From assembly GCA_002917775.1 (NCBI GenBank), contig KZ627157.1:126032-190031 (forward strand): a stretch of 64,000 bases of DNA, given 5' to 3'. Origin of the DNA: Glaciozyma antarctica PI12. Its lineage: Eukaryota; Basidiomycota; Microbotryomycetes; Kriegeriales; Camptobasidiaceae. The position numbers and the translations under genes are program-made. Shown one piece after another: positions 40,259 to 51,587 of this stretch (its first letter is position 1; every line of letters begins with the position of its first letter). Below the pieces are notes generated by a model. It was given only the letters and a program-made list of their open reading frames with translations. It made no database searches and had not been told where the DNA came from.

Positions 40259-42393
40259 ATGGCCGCTCCTACCAACATCGCCGAGCTCACAGCTCTACTC
40301 GAGAATGATACCAAGATCCAGGTTGCTGGTGAGCTCCCTCCGCTGACCCTGTCGGCCCTGCTTTGGACTGACCCACGCACCTTCAGGGGTCGACGTTGAC
40401 GGGATATTGCGGGGAAAGGTGAGGACGGGGTGGAGGGGAGAAGAAGAGGAGGAGAGGACGAGCTGACAGTTGCTGTGCCAGATCATGAGCAAGGACAAGT
40501 TCCTGTCGGCAGCAAAGGACAGCGGCTTCGGATTCTGTGGGGTCGTCTTTGGCTGGGATATGCAGTAAGTGCCTGTGTTGTGTGGGCGAGGGAGCCAAGC
40601 TGAACAACGTTGGCCACAGCGACCGCACGTACACCAAGGAGCTTAAGATCTCGACGCTCGCCAACGGATACAAGGACCTCATCGCTCGCATCGACCTCAA
40701 CACATACCGCCGGACGGCTACGACCCCTTCGCTCCCTTTCTTCCTAATCACGTTTATGGATCCCGACACGAACGAGACGCTCAGCGCTTGCCCTCGAGGT
40801 CTTCTCCAGCGCGTCGTCGCGTCGTTGAAGGAGGAGGGACTCGAGGCGTACGCTGGAGCTGAGGTGCGTTCGTCAGAGCTGGGAAGGCCCGAAATCTGAC
40901 GCGCGGAAGCAGTACGAGTTCTTCAACTACTCTGAGACGCCTGAATCTCTGGCGGCAAAGAACTTTCAGAACCTCACGCCTCTCACGTCAGGCACGTCGC
41001 TTCGCACGTCTGAGCGAGAAACCCCACTGATCGTAAACGACAGGAATGCATGGCTACTCTCTCCTCCGGCCTGCTCTCCACTCGGCCTACTTCCACGACC
41101 TCTACGACTCGTGCGCGGCATTCGGGATTCCCATCGAGGGTGCGTTCCTCCATTCCTTCCGCCTTGCGTACAGCTGACGCATTTCTTCTCAGGCCACCAC
41201 ACCGAGACCGGTCCTGGAGTCTACGAGTCTGCTCTCGCGTACACGAACGTCCTTCGCATGGCCGATAACGTGAGCTTTTCGTTCGAAACTGCGATCCGAG
41301 GAGACCTACTGACGTTCCTCACAGGCGACGCTTTTCAAGTTTACAGCCAAGACTGTTGGATACAAGCACGGAGTAGTCCCCACTTTCATGGCCAAACCTT
41401 GTGCGTCGGGCCTTCTTCCAAACTCGTTGGCTCCAACACTGACGTCCTGCTCGCTACCAGACGCCGACCAGCCCGGATGCAGTGGCCACGTCCACATCTC
41501 TCTCCGCAACGCTGCAGGCGAGAACATTTTCGCAGTACCGGAGGAGGACGTCAAGAATGGGCGTGCGGGAGCGAGCAATGAGGATACGAAGCGGATCAGC
41601 GAGATTGCGGAGCACTTCCTCGCTGGAGTTCTGCTGGGATTGCCGGATATTGTTAGTCTCGCTCTCTCATGATCTTATTCACGCTGCTGATGCGTTTAAT
41701 GCAGATGCCTTGCCTGGTCCCGACCGTCAACGGCTACAAACGATTGGTGGAGTCGTACTGGGCGCCTGTGAACGGTCAGCTCTCTCCGTTGCCGCTGGGT
41801 CTACCTCGCTAACTCTTCTCGCAGTTTCCTACGCTTACGAGAACCGCGTCGCCAGCGTCCGCATCATCAGTCCTCCCCTCGCTGCGCGCGAAGCGACTCG
41901 TCTCGAAGTCGTGCGTCCTCTTCCCCTTCCCCTTTCAACTCATTATTAACACCCGCAACAGCGAGTTCCCGGCGCCGACGTTCGTACCTTCTTCATCCCC
42001 ATTCCGCATCACCTAACTTCCGCACGCAGATGAACCCCTACTTCACTTTCTCCGCCGTCCTCGCCTGCGGCCTCTATGGGATCAAAAACAAACTTCCTCT
42101 CACCCAACCGCCGCTCAATACGAACCAGAACGCGGTGGACATCAAGGCGTCGCTCGTGCGGTTGCCCAAAACTCTGCAGGAGGCTTCGGCGCGCATGGGA
42201 GCGGAAGGATCGGTGGCGAGGAAGGTTTTGGGAGACGCGTTCGTGGATCATTATGTTGGGACGAGGGTGCGTTCGTTTTTTACTGTGATGGGGAGCGGAT
42301 TGGACTGATGAGCTGTCGCAGGAGAATGAGTGGGAGTTGTTCTCGCAGGCGGTGACTGATTGGGAACTCAAGAGGTACCTGGAGCTGGCGTAG
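40259..42393 (+). CDS. Glutamine synthetase-like (GS I / FluG C-terminal type)
   Basis: Ammonia- or amine-ligating enzyme with the glutamine synthetase fold, close to the prokaryotic-type GSI/lengsin/FluG group rather than eukaryotic GSII. Visible landmarks: beta-grasp segment SGFGFCGVVFGWDMHDRTYT, active-site strand GHHTETGPGVYESALAY (metal-binding Glu), PTFMAKPYADQPGCSGHVHI (catalytic His-rich strand), and RVASVRII near the ATP/Glu site. It ends WELKRYLELA. About ten introns, some exons very short (for example VDVDGILRGK). Members of this group often use substrates other than glutamate, so the true reaction is open. Confidence 0.88.
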
Positions 42394-42560
42394 AGCGTGC
42401 AAGAGGTTGTAACTTTGTCGACTCTTTTATCAAAAGCGAAGGGGTTGAGCAGGGTTGAGCTGGATGATCCAGCGCTTGAGCAAAAACAAAGTCGAAGCTG
42501 CTTTGCGTCCTGCTCGAAGACGACGACGACGACACTACAACTCCACCTCTACGCGCCAGG

Positions 42561-44062
42561 ATGACACGAGCCAACCGAAGGCATCCACCTCCACCCCCCG
42601 CTTCACCGCTCGACACGTCCTTCCGCGCCGCCGAACGCCGCTGGAAGTCGCGCGCCTCACCTCCTCCTCTCTCCCTCGCTTTCGACCCCGACACAATCCT
42701 CTGGAGCGCGCCCGAAGCGATGGATGGCAAGCAGCGGGGCGTGTGGAGGAATGAGGAGACGGGGGTGGAGGTGGAGTGCTGGAAGGTGGAGCTGGGGGAG
42801 CTCGGAAGCAGTGGGATGGGACAGCGTCGTTGGAAGGGGAAGGAGCGGGAGCACGAAGGGGGCGACTATGCGATTGTTGTTCCTTCTTTCCCAGGTACGT
42901 TCCTCGTCTGACGAGGGAGAAGCGAGCTGAGATGAAGAGCAGGTCTCGTCCTCCTCCCCGCCTTGCTCCCACCGCCTCTCCAGCGCCAACTCGTCATTGA
43001 ATCCCTCCGCCACTCCGTTCTCCCCAATCTCAACTCGCACTCAAAGCACTACGTCCTCCCGCACGAAGGGCTTTGGGGCGCCTGGGAAGCTGGGAAGGGC
43101 GATGAGGCGCTCGTGCGGATTGGAGGAGTTGAGAAGGCTGGACACAGGGTGCAGGTGGATTTCGAGCCGGTTACGGAGGGGAATTGGAAAGAAGCTATAG
43201 GGAGGGGAGAGGAGAAGGAGGGGCGGGGAGAGGAGAAGGTCGAGGAGGGGAGGGAGGCGACGGTAGAGGAACTGCTTCCCAAGCTTCGCTGGACTACGAT
43301 TGGGATGTCGTACGATGTGAGTAGCTCGGCAGCACCGTACTTCGAGTGACGGAGCTGATCACGCTTCGCAGTGGACCTCGAAAGTCTACGACTTTGATAC
43401 GCCCCCGACTCCTCTCCCATCTCTGATCCACCAGACGTGCCGCGACGCAGTTCGAGCGGTTCCCTGGGCATCTGTAGTCGGTCGGCCGCCCAGCGAGATT
43501 GGCGAATGGTCGAACTGGTCGCGAGATTACGAGCCTCACGCCGGAATCATCAACTTTGTGCGTCCTGCTCTCCTCCGCATTCCGCGCTTTGGCTAACTCG
43601 CTCTCGCAGTATCAACCACGAGACTCGCTCACGGCCCACATCGATCAATCGGAAGTCGACAGCGTCCAGCCTCTCGTCTCCTTCAGGTACGCCTACTCTT
43701 CCTCCTCTCGCCCCCGAGCTAACAGCCTTCGCACGCAGCATCGGCGCTTCGGGAGTCTTTCTCGTCGGTGGTCCTACGCGCGATACCGAACCACTCGCGA
43801 TTATTCTTCGATCCGGAGACGGTCTTCTGATGAGCGGGAAGGAGGGACGAAGGGTCTTTCACGGTACGTCGTTCTCTCCTTCGCGAACGTGGCTTGGGAC
43901 TGATGAGCGGTACTAGGTCTCCCTCGCGTCGTACCCGACTCTCTTCCGCCGTATCTTTCCTCGACCGAAGCGTGTGGAGTTGACGAAACCGACTGGCGGC
44001 TTTTCGGGGAATACCTCGAGCGAGGAACACGGATGAACATCAACGTTCGTGCAGTCTGGTAA
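42561..44062 (+). CDS. AlkB-family dioxygenase, ALKBH1 type
   Basis: Fe(II)/2-oxoglutarate-dependent demethylase related to ALKBH1/S. pombe Abh1, acting on nucleic acids (DNA or tRNA bases, by family knowledge). The iron ligands are visible: HID in DSLTAHIDQSE and the distal His in GRRVFHGLPRV. The 2OG-binding signature RxNxNxR is RMNINVR close to the C-terminus. The upstream nucleotide-recognition region includes GMSYDWTSKVYDF. Five introns. The ATG at 42561 starts an Arg/Pro-rich N-terminus that could be nuclear or mitochondrial. Its stop is 38 bases from the facing ABC gene stop. Confidence 0.9.
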
Positions 44063-44100
44063 TCCCACAACCCCCTTCCCCTCCTCCCTATGCCGAACCC

Positions 44101-47100
44101 CTACTCCTCCTCGCTGTCCTCCTGCTCCGGCGCGCTCTGCTTTCCTCATCAGCTTCCTTTTCTCCAGATCAACGAATCGACGAACCTCGACACTCGCTTG
44201 AAAGCCCGACGCCTGCACCTCCCACAACGAGCGATACTCTCCTCCCTCGACAGCCATGAGCTCAGCGTGAGTACCTTGCTCGACGAGGCGACCCGCAGAG
44301 AACATGAGGATCTTGTCGGCTGCTCGAAAAAGGGTCAGCGAGGAGGCCGAGATCGCTGCGAGAACGCACCTTTCGCAGTGATGTTGAAGCGGTGGGTGGA
44401 GAAGATGATTGTAGACTGGTGGAGAGCGTGATTAGCGCTGGCGTCGGTAGAGAGGCGGTGAGAGAGACGAACGGTGCCTTTGAGCTCTAGGATCTTGTCA
44501 AACAGCGCTGCCTCGGCGCGAGGATCGAGAGAAGCCGCAGGTTCATCAAAGACCATGAGCTCGTTGCGATCTTGCTTCATTATACTGCGCGCGAGAGCGA
44601 TTCGTTGCCACTGGGGAGAAAAGGGATGAGCTCCGGACAGCGAAGCGAGCGAGAATGCGACGTACCTGCCCGCCTGACAAGACTGAGGGAGCCGGAGAGT
44701 ACGCAGTATAGCGGATCCGTACCGCATTGCCTTCGGAGTCTTGGGCGTGGTAGGTGTTCTTGACGGTAGAAGACGGGCGAGTCGGTTTGAAAACCTCCTT
44801 CTCCTCGACCTCCTTCTTCGACGTCGGCAGATCCTCCTCATAGACTCCCAATCCCACCACTTTCTCTTTCGATACGTCGTTCGAATTCTCCGCGTCCGAA
44901 CCCGAGTCTTCGGCATACGAACGACGACCGTACCTCGCGACTGAGCGCGACGTGTCGAGCTCCGGGACGGCATCGGCTCCGGGGATAGGAACGACGCGAG
45001 GCAGCTTCAATTTGTCGTCGAGCATCGATCCTTCGACGCCGCCAGGGTAGGTGAGTCCTCCGTCCGGAAGTGTGGCGACGACTTCGTCTGCAGCGGCGAA
45101 CTTAAGGGCGGAGGCGATACGTTCGAGGTCGTGTCGATGAGCGAGGGAGCCGAGGCCGACGTATTCGTTGATAGTGAAGGGGAGAGATGCTGCGACGTAC
45201 TGGTCAGACGAAAAGTTCCGCGGGGACTGGAAAGGAGGGAGCGTACGCGACGTCTGGAATGTGAAGCTCGTGCGTTCCTCGAGCTCTCCCCTCGCGTAGT
45301 CTTCGATCTTGACGCCGTTGATTAAGATATCGCCGGAAGAGCGAGAACGCGATCTACGAAGCCAAACGTCAACGCGGTCCATGAGATACGACAGAAGAAC
45401 GCACTTCGCTAGGAGCGAGATGAGCGAGGATTTGCCTGCGAAGCGAAAATGAGCGGGGGCGTCAAAAGAAAGAGCTCAGACGCACCAGCTCCGTTGTGCC
45501 CGACGATGGCGACAAGCTGACCCGGATCGACCGAGAAGGAGATCGACTGAAGCACCAAAGCACCTTCGGGAGTATAGCGCATCGAGACGTCCCTGCAGCT
45601 TTTCGTTCAGCTTCCACTCCGACCTTCGCACGCAAGCAGCCGACGCACTTGAATTCGAGCCTCATTCCTCTCATCCCCGCACCAGGCTCGACGTACGCAA
45701 CCCCTCCAGGAGAGCTCGGTTCGACGTCCTGAGAATCGTAAAAGGCTCCGATTCGCTCGAGGTCCGAAGAGAAGGATCCGAAGTTGAACTTGAGAGCGTG
45801 AAGGGAGCAGAGAAGTCCCTGAAGTCCGCTGCGCAGTAACGCCAGCGACGACATCGATTCGAGGGTTGGAATGGTGGACGACCAGGTCGACTGAAGTGCG
45901 AAGGCGACCTGAAAAGACGCAGAATCTCAGCGAGAACGGGAGCGGGGCTGGGGTGGAACGCACGTAGGTAATGAAGTCCTCCGTGAGTAGGTCTTCCAGA
46001 ATAGACTCCCAGGGCGACGTGTGCGGACGATGCTGCAAGTTCCGCGTCGGTGTTGAGCCTAGCTCCGCTCGTGCGAGCTCGAATTCGGAGATGAGGTGGT
46101 CCTTCAGGTTGAGAGTGGTGACTTCGCGTCGCAAGGTGATGGAGGTTCCGATGTTGAAGATGTTCTCGAGGCGCATGAACGAATTGTTGCTGAGATCGAT
46201 CCCTTCCCACCAATCTGCATCGACGGGAGATCAAGAACGGCACAAACGGGTAGCGAGAAATCTGGCGTACAGTTCTCGTAACTGCCCTCCCACGAGTTGA
46301 AGACGGTCAAGAGAGTAGTGAAGCCGAGGATGACAGCGTTCGAGCGATTGATCTGCGTCGAGAGAACGGCGGCTTCGGTGGCGAGGCTGACAATTCCGGA
46401 TGCCAGATGCAGGGGAGCGAGCAGGTTGAAGCTGCCGGAATGAGGTCCGTCGTTCCTGAGGCTTTCCAGCTTCCGCAAGAGTTGCTGCACGTCGTCGGAG
46501 TTGCTGGGGAAAATGTCTAGATAAGCTTGAGGAGGTAGGAATGATTCGGACGCACAGGTCATCGTAGTCAAGGCCACAGTGGATCCTCAGGATCCGCTCC
46601 TTCACTTCCAGATTGAACCTTGACTGCACGACGTCTTGAATCTCGGTCCTGTCGCGAGAGAGAAAACAGTGAGTTGACGGCATCGCAGAGGCGGTAGGAG
46701 TGGACGAGCGACCAGTGATACAGAGCACGGCTGGCAAGGGTGACAACAACATGCCCGAGGACGAAGAGCCCAAGCCTGTTCGTGTCGAGCTTCGTTCCGC
46801 TCGCCACACTCGTCGCAATTTCGATGAGCGACTTGGAGAGGTAGAATCGAGTTGCCGGAACAAACGATTGGAGCAGGGTGATAGGAGGGAGGAACCACGC
46901 TGGCCTCCCTGTCATCTTGGCGAGGTCGAGGAGGAAGCGCACGAGCAGAGGACCCCGCGCGACCGCTTTCTTGCCCGACTTGATCTGCCTCCGGAGCCGC
47001 GCAACGAGCGCCCGTGGGAGATTACGTCGCTTGGAAGAATTTGGCGCCAGGTGGAAGTCCCACTGCGGGAGGAGTCAGCTCCAGGAGGGCGGAGAAGGAA

Positions 47101-47200
47101 GGACGTCCGGCCGCCGCGTCACCTTCGTGTACACGCCGACGACTCGCGCCGAGTACTCGGAGGGCAGGAGCTTCCGGGTCTGCCTGGGGCGGCCTGCCAT
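44101..47200 (-). CDS. ABC transporter with one membrane domain and one ATPase domain
   Basis: The N-terminal half (from MAGRPRQTRKLLPSEYSARV) contains helices such as PAWFLPPITLLQSFVPATRF and LGLFVLGHVVVTLASRALYH plus intracellular segments of an ABC exporter-like domain. The C-terminal half is an ATPase: Walker A GHNGAGKSS, signature LSGGQ followed after an intron by WQRIALARS, Walker B ELMVFDEP, D-loop AASLDPRAE and switch His FSTHR. About 110 residues of polar, acidic sequence lie directly before LSGGQ (roughly 44690-45000). The C-terminus was set at 44101 because a GAG/GTTCGT donor spliced to AGCGCGCCG gives the clean ending SAPEQEDSEEE; reading through would overlap the ALKBH1 gene. Family within ABC proteins not recognised; substrate unknown. 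About 11 introns. Confidence 0.82.
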
Positions 47201-47775
47201 GGCGAGGCGGAAATTCGAGGTTGGAGAGGAGAGGAGAGAGCTGCACGCCCAAACGACTCGAAGTTCTCCGCGGTCACCGCTCCTTTTCTATTTGCTCGGC
47301 TCAAATATCTAGGAGAACGCCAAGGGGCCAGTGCAAGGTAGAGACTTCACGATACACTGTCGGAATGAACGCGAACGGGAGAGAAAAGCGGACGGAGCAT
47401 GCGAAGCTAGATTGAGCTGAGTTGTCCTCCAGTTCGTATTGATCGTGCGATACCCCCACCAGGCAGCAGAAGCCAATAAATGGCAGAAAGATACTTTCAG
47501 CGGCGATTTTCGACGGGAGGAACGCTGAGCACAGGAGCAGGAAACGAGCAAGAGGAACCCGCAAGGCTCCCAGCGTCGCTTCAAAAGCGCTCATCGACCT
47601 CACCCACCCCAACACCAGAGCAGTCGTTTTCCTGACATCTCCAAGAAGTTCAGCACCTCAAATCCCCAGTCCCAAGCCCTCCCGATCCGCCTGCGTCCTA
47701 TCGACGTGCATTCCCTCGCTCTACAAGCCCTTGCCCAACCGTGCCCCAACCGTAACAAGCGCCTCCTCAATAAGC
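47201..47775. other. Intergenic: ABC gene promoter and bL27m 3' flank
   Basis: This 575-base region contains no supported gene. A 104-codon open frame on the minus strand (47301-47615) was judged a chance frame. If the frame of bL27m is broken (see finding), its coding end extends to 47721, inside this interval. Confidence 0.5.
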
Positions 47776-48387
47776 CTATCCAGCTCCTCGGCACTCATAT
47801 CCTCCAGCCCATCCCCCTTGTCCCTCCCACTCCCCCCTCTCGCGGCTCAAGTCGACGCCTCCGAAGAAGCGACTCCGCCCCACCTCAGCCTCCTGCCGGG
47901 GCAGCACCTCCTCCCGACTCTCCGTCGTAATGCCCACGAGTCGTCGTTCCTTGCCGTGGAACATGCTTTTGTAGTACTGCACGTAACCCGGAACGAGCGC
48001 GAAGAGCGTGTGGTCCCGGCCTGCGGCGACGTGCTGTCCGGGGTGGAAGGTCGAGCCACGTTGCCGGACGAGGATGTTGCCTGCTAGGACAACTTGGCCT
48101 GCAAGGGGGTCAGGTGGAGTAGGGAGGCAAGGAGGACAGGGAGACGCACCTCCGTACTTCTTCACTCCCAGCCGCTTTCCGATCGAGTTGCGTCCGTTCT
48201 TGGAGGATCCTCCTCCGCGCTTGGTGGCGGTTCGGATTTGTACTGTCGGTGGAGAGGTTAGCGTGGAGCGGCAAGGGCGCGGGAGGTACGGACCTGGGAT
48301 GGGAGAGTCGAAGAGAGAAGATCGGAGGCAGGAGGTTGAGGGGAGGGGAGAGACTTGGGGGCGGAGGAATTGGCGAAGGAAGGACAT
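47776..48387 (-). CDS. MRPL27: Mitochondrial ribosomal protein bL27m
   Basis: Component of the mitochondrial large subunit near the peptidyl-transferase centre. An Arg-rich presequence ([19 protein letters not shown]) precedes the bL27 core [29 protein letters not shown] (split by an intron) and [20 protein letters not shown]. The fungal extension [30 protein letters not shown] follows. Two introns. The frame as read ends in the uncharacteristic [10 protein letters not shown] second frame reads [19 protein letters not shown] to a stop at 47721 and looks more like a real C-terminus, so the 3' end is uncertain (see finding). Confidence 0.9.
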   Translation of the reverse strand: MSFLRQFLRPQVSPLPSTSCLRSSLFDSPIPGPYLPRPCRSTLTSPPTVQIRTATKRGGGSSKNGRNSIGKRLGVKKYGGASPCPPCLPTPPDPLAGQVVLAGNILVRQRGSTFHPGQHVAAGRDHTLFALVPGYVQYYKSMFHGKERRLVGITTESREEVLPRQEAEVGRSRFFGGVDLSRERGEWEGQGGWAGGYECRGAG

Positions 48388-48633
48388 GGCGGGGTACTGG
48401 CCTTTCCTGTTAGGCTAGGCGGAGGGAGGGGGAGTCGGAGGGGTGGAGTTGGGAGCCAAAGGACGGAGAGAGCATCTGAGCCTCTTCTGCTCTCTCCACA
48501 AACCCCCCGACGCTCCTCAGCCAGCTACGCGCACGCAGCAGGACAACGCTGACGCCTACTCAGTCTCCACACCAAAGCGCCTCCACCCCAGTCGAACAGT
48601 GAACCTCCGCCCACCTCAGCAGCTTCGCCAGCC

Positions 48634-49672
48634 ATGGCCAACACCACCATCCGAGGTGCTCTCTCCATCCACGGGACGAACCCTCAGTACCTGATCGAGA
48701 AGGTCATCCGGTCGCGCATCTACGATTCGATCTACTGGAGTGCGTCCCTTGCCTTCCTCCCTCCGTTCACTCTCTGACTCCGCCCTCCCACGCGCAGAGG
48801 AGCACTGCTTTGCGCTCAACTCGGCTTCGATCATTGATAACGCCATCAAGCTCGACTATATCGGAGGGACGTACGCGAACCAGAAGCCGACAGAGTTCAT
48901 GTGCCTCGTCCTCAAGCTGCTGCAGCTGCAACCGGAGCGGGAGATCATCTTGGAGTACTTGCGGGCGGAGGAGTTCAAGTGCGTTTCGTGCTTGCAGAGT
49001 GGTGGGATTACAGGGGAGCTAACTGGAGACGCGCAGGTATCTACGAGCTCTGGCGGCGTTCTATGTGCGGTTAACGTTCGACCCGTTGAATGCGTACGAG
49101 GTGCTGGAACCGCTGCTGGACGACTACAGGAAACTGCGTTTCAAGGCAATGGGTGCGCTCTCGACACGCTTCCTCCCGAGCCGCTCACTGACTCGTGCGA
49201 TACGACAGACGGCTCCTACTCCCTCACCACAATCGACGAATTCGCCGACCAGCTTCTCAACGAAGAACGCGTCTGCGAGATCCAACTCCCGCGTCTCACG
49301 CAGCGCAAAGTTCTCGAGGAGACCGAGGGGCTTATCGCGCGCAAATCCAAGCTTGGCAAAGCGCTAGGTGTGCTCGGAGGGGAGGACGAGGACGAGGACG
49401 AGGAGCGAGGGAGGGAGCGGTACCTCTCTCGCAGTCCTAGTGCGAGTAGGAGTCCGAGTCCCGAGGTCGAGCTCAAGGGGGAGCAGGAGTACTGGACGGA
49501 GGGGTCGGAGGACGAGAGCGAGCAGGGAGAGACGAGGGGGAGGAGCAAGAGCCCGGCGAGCGAGGGGCGGTATGTGAGCAGGAGTCCGAGTCGTGATGGG
49601 AGCGAGCGGTTCGTGAGTAGGAGCCCCAGTGGGAGTCCTAAATCTGCTGGTGCGATGGAGGTGGACGGTTGA
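48634..49672 (+). CDS. PRP38: Pre-mRNA splicing factor PRP38
   Basis: Tri-snRNP-associated factor required for spliceosome activation. The PRP38 domain begins at the start codon (MANTTIRGALSIHGTNPQYL) and continues through IEKVIRSRIYDSIYWKEHCF and the later IGGTYANQKPTEFMCLVLKL, with a final FADQLLNEERVCEIQLPRL. The C-terminal third is acidic, then Ser/Arg-rich with repeated SRSPS units, as in metazoan and basidiomycete PRP38. Three introns, all in the domain. Confidence 0.95.
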
Positions 49673-49753
49673 AGTCCGAGGAGGGAGGAAGTAGTTTTGT
49701 AGCAACTTGTTATCGTTCCTCGTTCTGTCTGTTGGTTGAAGTGACTGGACGCC

Positions 49754-49759
49754 TATAAA
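49754..49759 (+). promoter_or_regulatory. TATA box candidate upstream of PRE2
   Basis: TATAAA inside the short palindrome GCCTATAAAGGC, 140 bases before the PRE2 start codon. Position is reasonable for a fungal promoter; not otherwise tested. Confidence 0.35.
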
Positions 49760-49898
49760 GGCAGGCTGCAGCTGTAAAATTTGCTTGATCGACGCCGTCG
49801 TCGTCGAAAGTCGTCGTTGTCGTCGAGTTGGGCCAAGCTGTCTTGTTCCCCTCGCCGCGCAAGCTCTCCCTCTCCCAACTCCCTCCAACACCTCAAGC

Positions 49899-51237
49899 AT
49901 GGCACCCAACCTGCACAGCTTCGGCGACCGCTTCTCCAAGATCCCCTCCACCTCGTCCTCCACCTCGACCGCCTTCTCGACAGAGGAGTACGGATACGCC
50001 CTCCCGCTCGGTCGTGGGATCGAGAAGATGCCTATGCCAGAGTTCGCGATGCCCACCACTCTAGACGCAAGCCTTCCGCCGTATATAGTCAGAAGAGCGC
50101 AGAGCTGACCACTTGGACGTCGTGCAGCCCAGCTCCTTCCTCCAACTCCACACTGACGACGCCTCCGACCCCTCGTGCCGCATCAAGATCAACCACGGTA
50201 CCACTACCCTCGCGTTCAGGTTCAAGGGCGGTATTATCGTTGCTGTCGATTCGCGTGCTACGGCTGGGAGCTACATCGGTGCGTCGAGGGCAGGACGTGG
50301 AGGAGGCAGAAGGCGCTGGGAGCTGACCTGGGTTCGCTCGTGCCGCAGCGTCGGGAACGGTGAAGAAGGTTATTGAGATCAACGCGTTCTTGCTCGGTAC
50401 GATGGCTGGAGGAGCAGGTGCGTTCCCTCTCCGTGATGGTGCCGAGGGCAGGAGCTGACGTACGCCTGACTGGGACGCAGCGGATTGCCAGTACTGGGAG
50501 ACGTATCTGGGCATCCAGTGCCGATTGCACGAGCTCCGGAACCGCGAGAGAATCTCAGTGGCGGCTGCGTCCAAGTACCTTTCCAACCTCGTCTACTCGT
50601 ACAAGGGTATGGGTCTGAGCATGGTCCGTCCTCTCTCCCTTTCTCTCCGGCTCACCAGCAGCTCACCTCACACGCACACAGGGAACGATGATCTGCGGCT
50701 GGGACAAGACGGGCCCAGCACTCTTCTACGTCGACTCGGACGGCACGCGTCTTCGTGGCGACCTCTTCTCCGTCGGCTCTGGATCGACCTTTGCGTACGG
50801 CGTGTTGGACCAAGGGTACTCGTACGATATGAGTGATAAAGATGCGCAGGAGCTGGGAAGGAGGAGTATCTACGCGGCGGCGCATCGTGATGCGTTCTCG
50901 GGTGTGAGTACACTTTGGCTTGGGGTGGGAGGCACGGTAGCTGACCTGGTTCGTGTGCGCAGAATACCGTCAACTTGTACCATGTAGGTTTGAGCTTCCT
51001 CCATGCGCATCTGTGAGGAGACTTGACGCGTGTCTCCTTCACAGGTCAAGGAGAACGGCTGGGAGTTCATCGAGAACGTCGACGTCAACACTCTTCACTA
51101 CGTACGTCTTCTCCCCTCGTCCGTGCCATCAGATACAGCTAACGTCGTTCTTCCAGGACCGAGAATACGGCTACGAGCCTCGAATTGCCGCAGAGGCAGC
51201 TCGCGCGGCGGCGGCTGCTGCAGCTGTTGCGGCTTGA
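49899..51237 (+). CDS. PRE2: 20S proteasome beta-5 subunit (chymotrypsin-like)
   Basis: Catalytic beta-5 subunit. The propeptide is removed before the active-site threonine in [22 protein letters not shown] (cleavage after Gly); [16 protein letters not shown] carries the conserved Asp. Further landmarks are [20 protein letters not shown] and [20 protein letters not shown]. It ends in an alanine run ([13 protein letters not shown]) after REYGYEP, longer than in yeast. Seven introns; the first has a 40-base length and a GTCAGA donor. Confidence 0.95.
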
Positions 51238-51587
51238 GGTGGTTGAGGTGTGCAATTCGACTGGCTGTGAACAGAGCTTCAGGGTGTACAGCGTGCTCTG
51301 CTCTGCTCTCTCTGCTCGCGCGTTCCTATCGCCGGCCTCGGGGGACTTGGCGACGCTCCTCGGGCTCCAGTCTTCGAGGTGGGCCTTTTCTGCTCTCTCT
51401 CCTCCTTCGCGACTTACTTTACCTCGTCCTACAGATTGCTCTGAATCTGTTTCAGCTCAGTTATCTTCCCCTGCTCGCAGCGCGTCGTTTTGTGGTCCGA
51501 ACTTCCCCGTACTGCGCTGTCTCACTAGTCTCCCTTTCTCGCCGCTTTCCTCTCGTTTCCTGTCGTTAACGGACGTTTAGCAAGGGA
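51238..51587. other. Intergenic: PRE2 3' flank and protoglobin promoter
   Basis: A 350-base pyrimidine-rich stretch. No coding exon, tRNA or repeat was recognised. Confidence 0.5.

Noticed and set aside
47301-47615. A 104-codon hydrophobic open frame on the minus strand
   Set aside because: No homology recognised, no splice context, and it overlaps the promoter region of the ABC gene.
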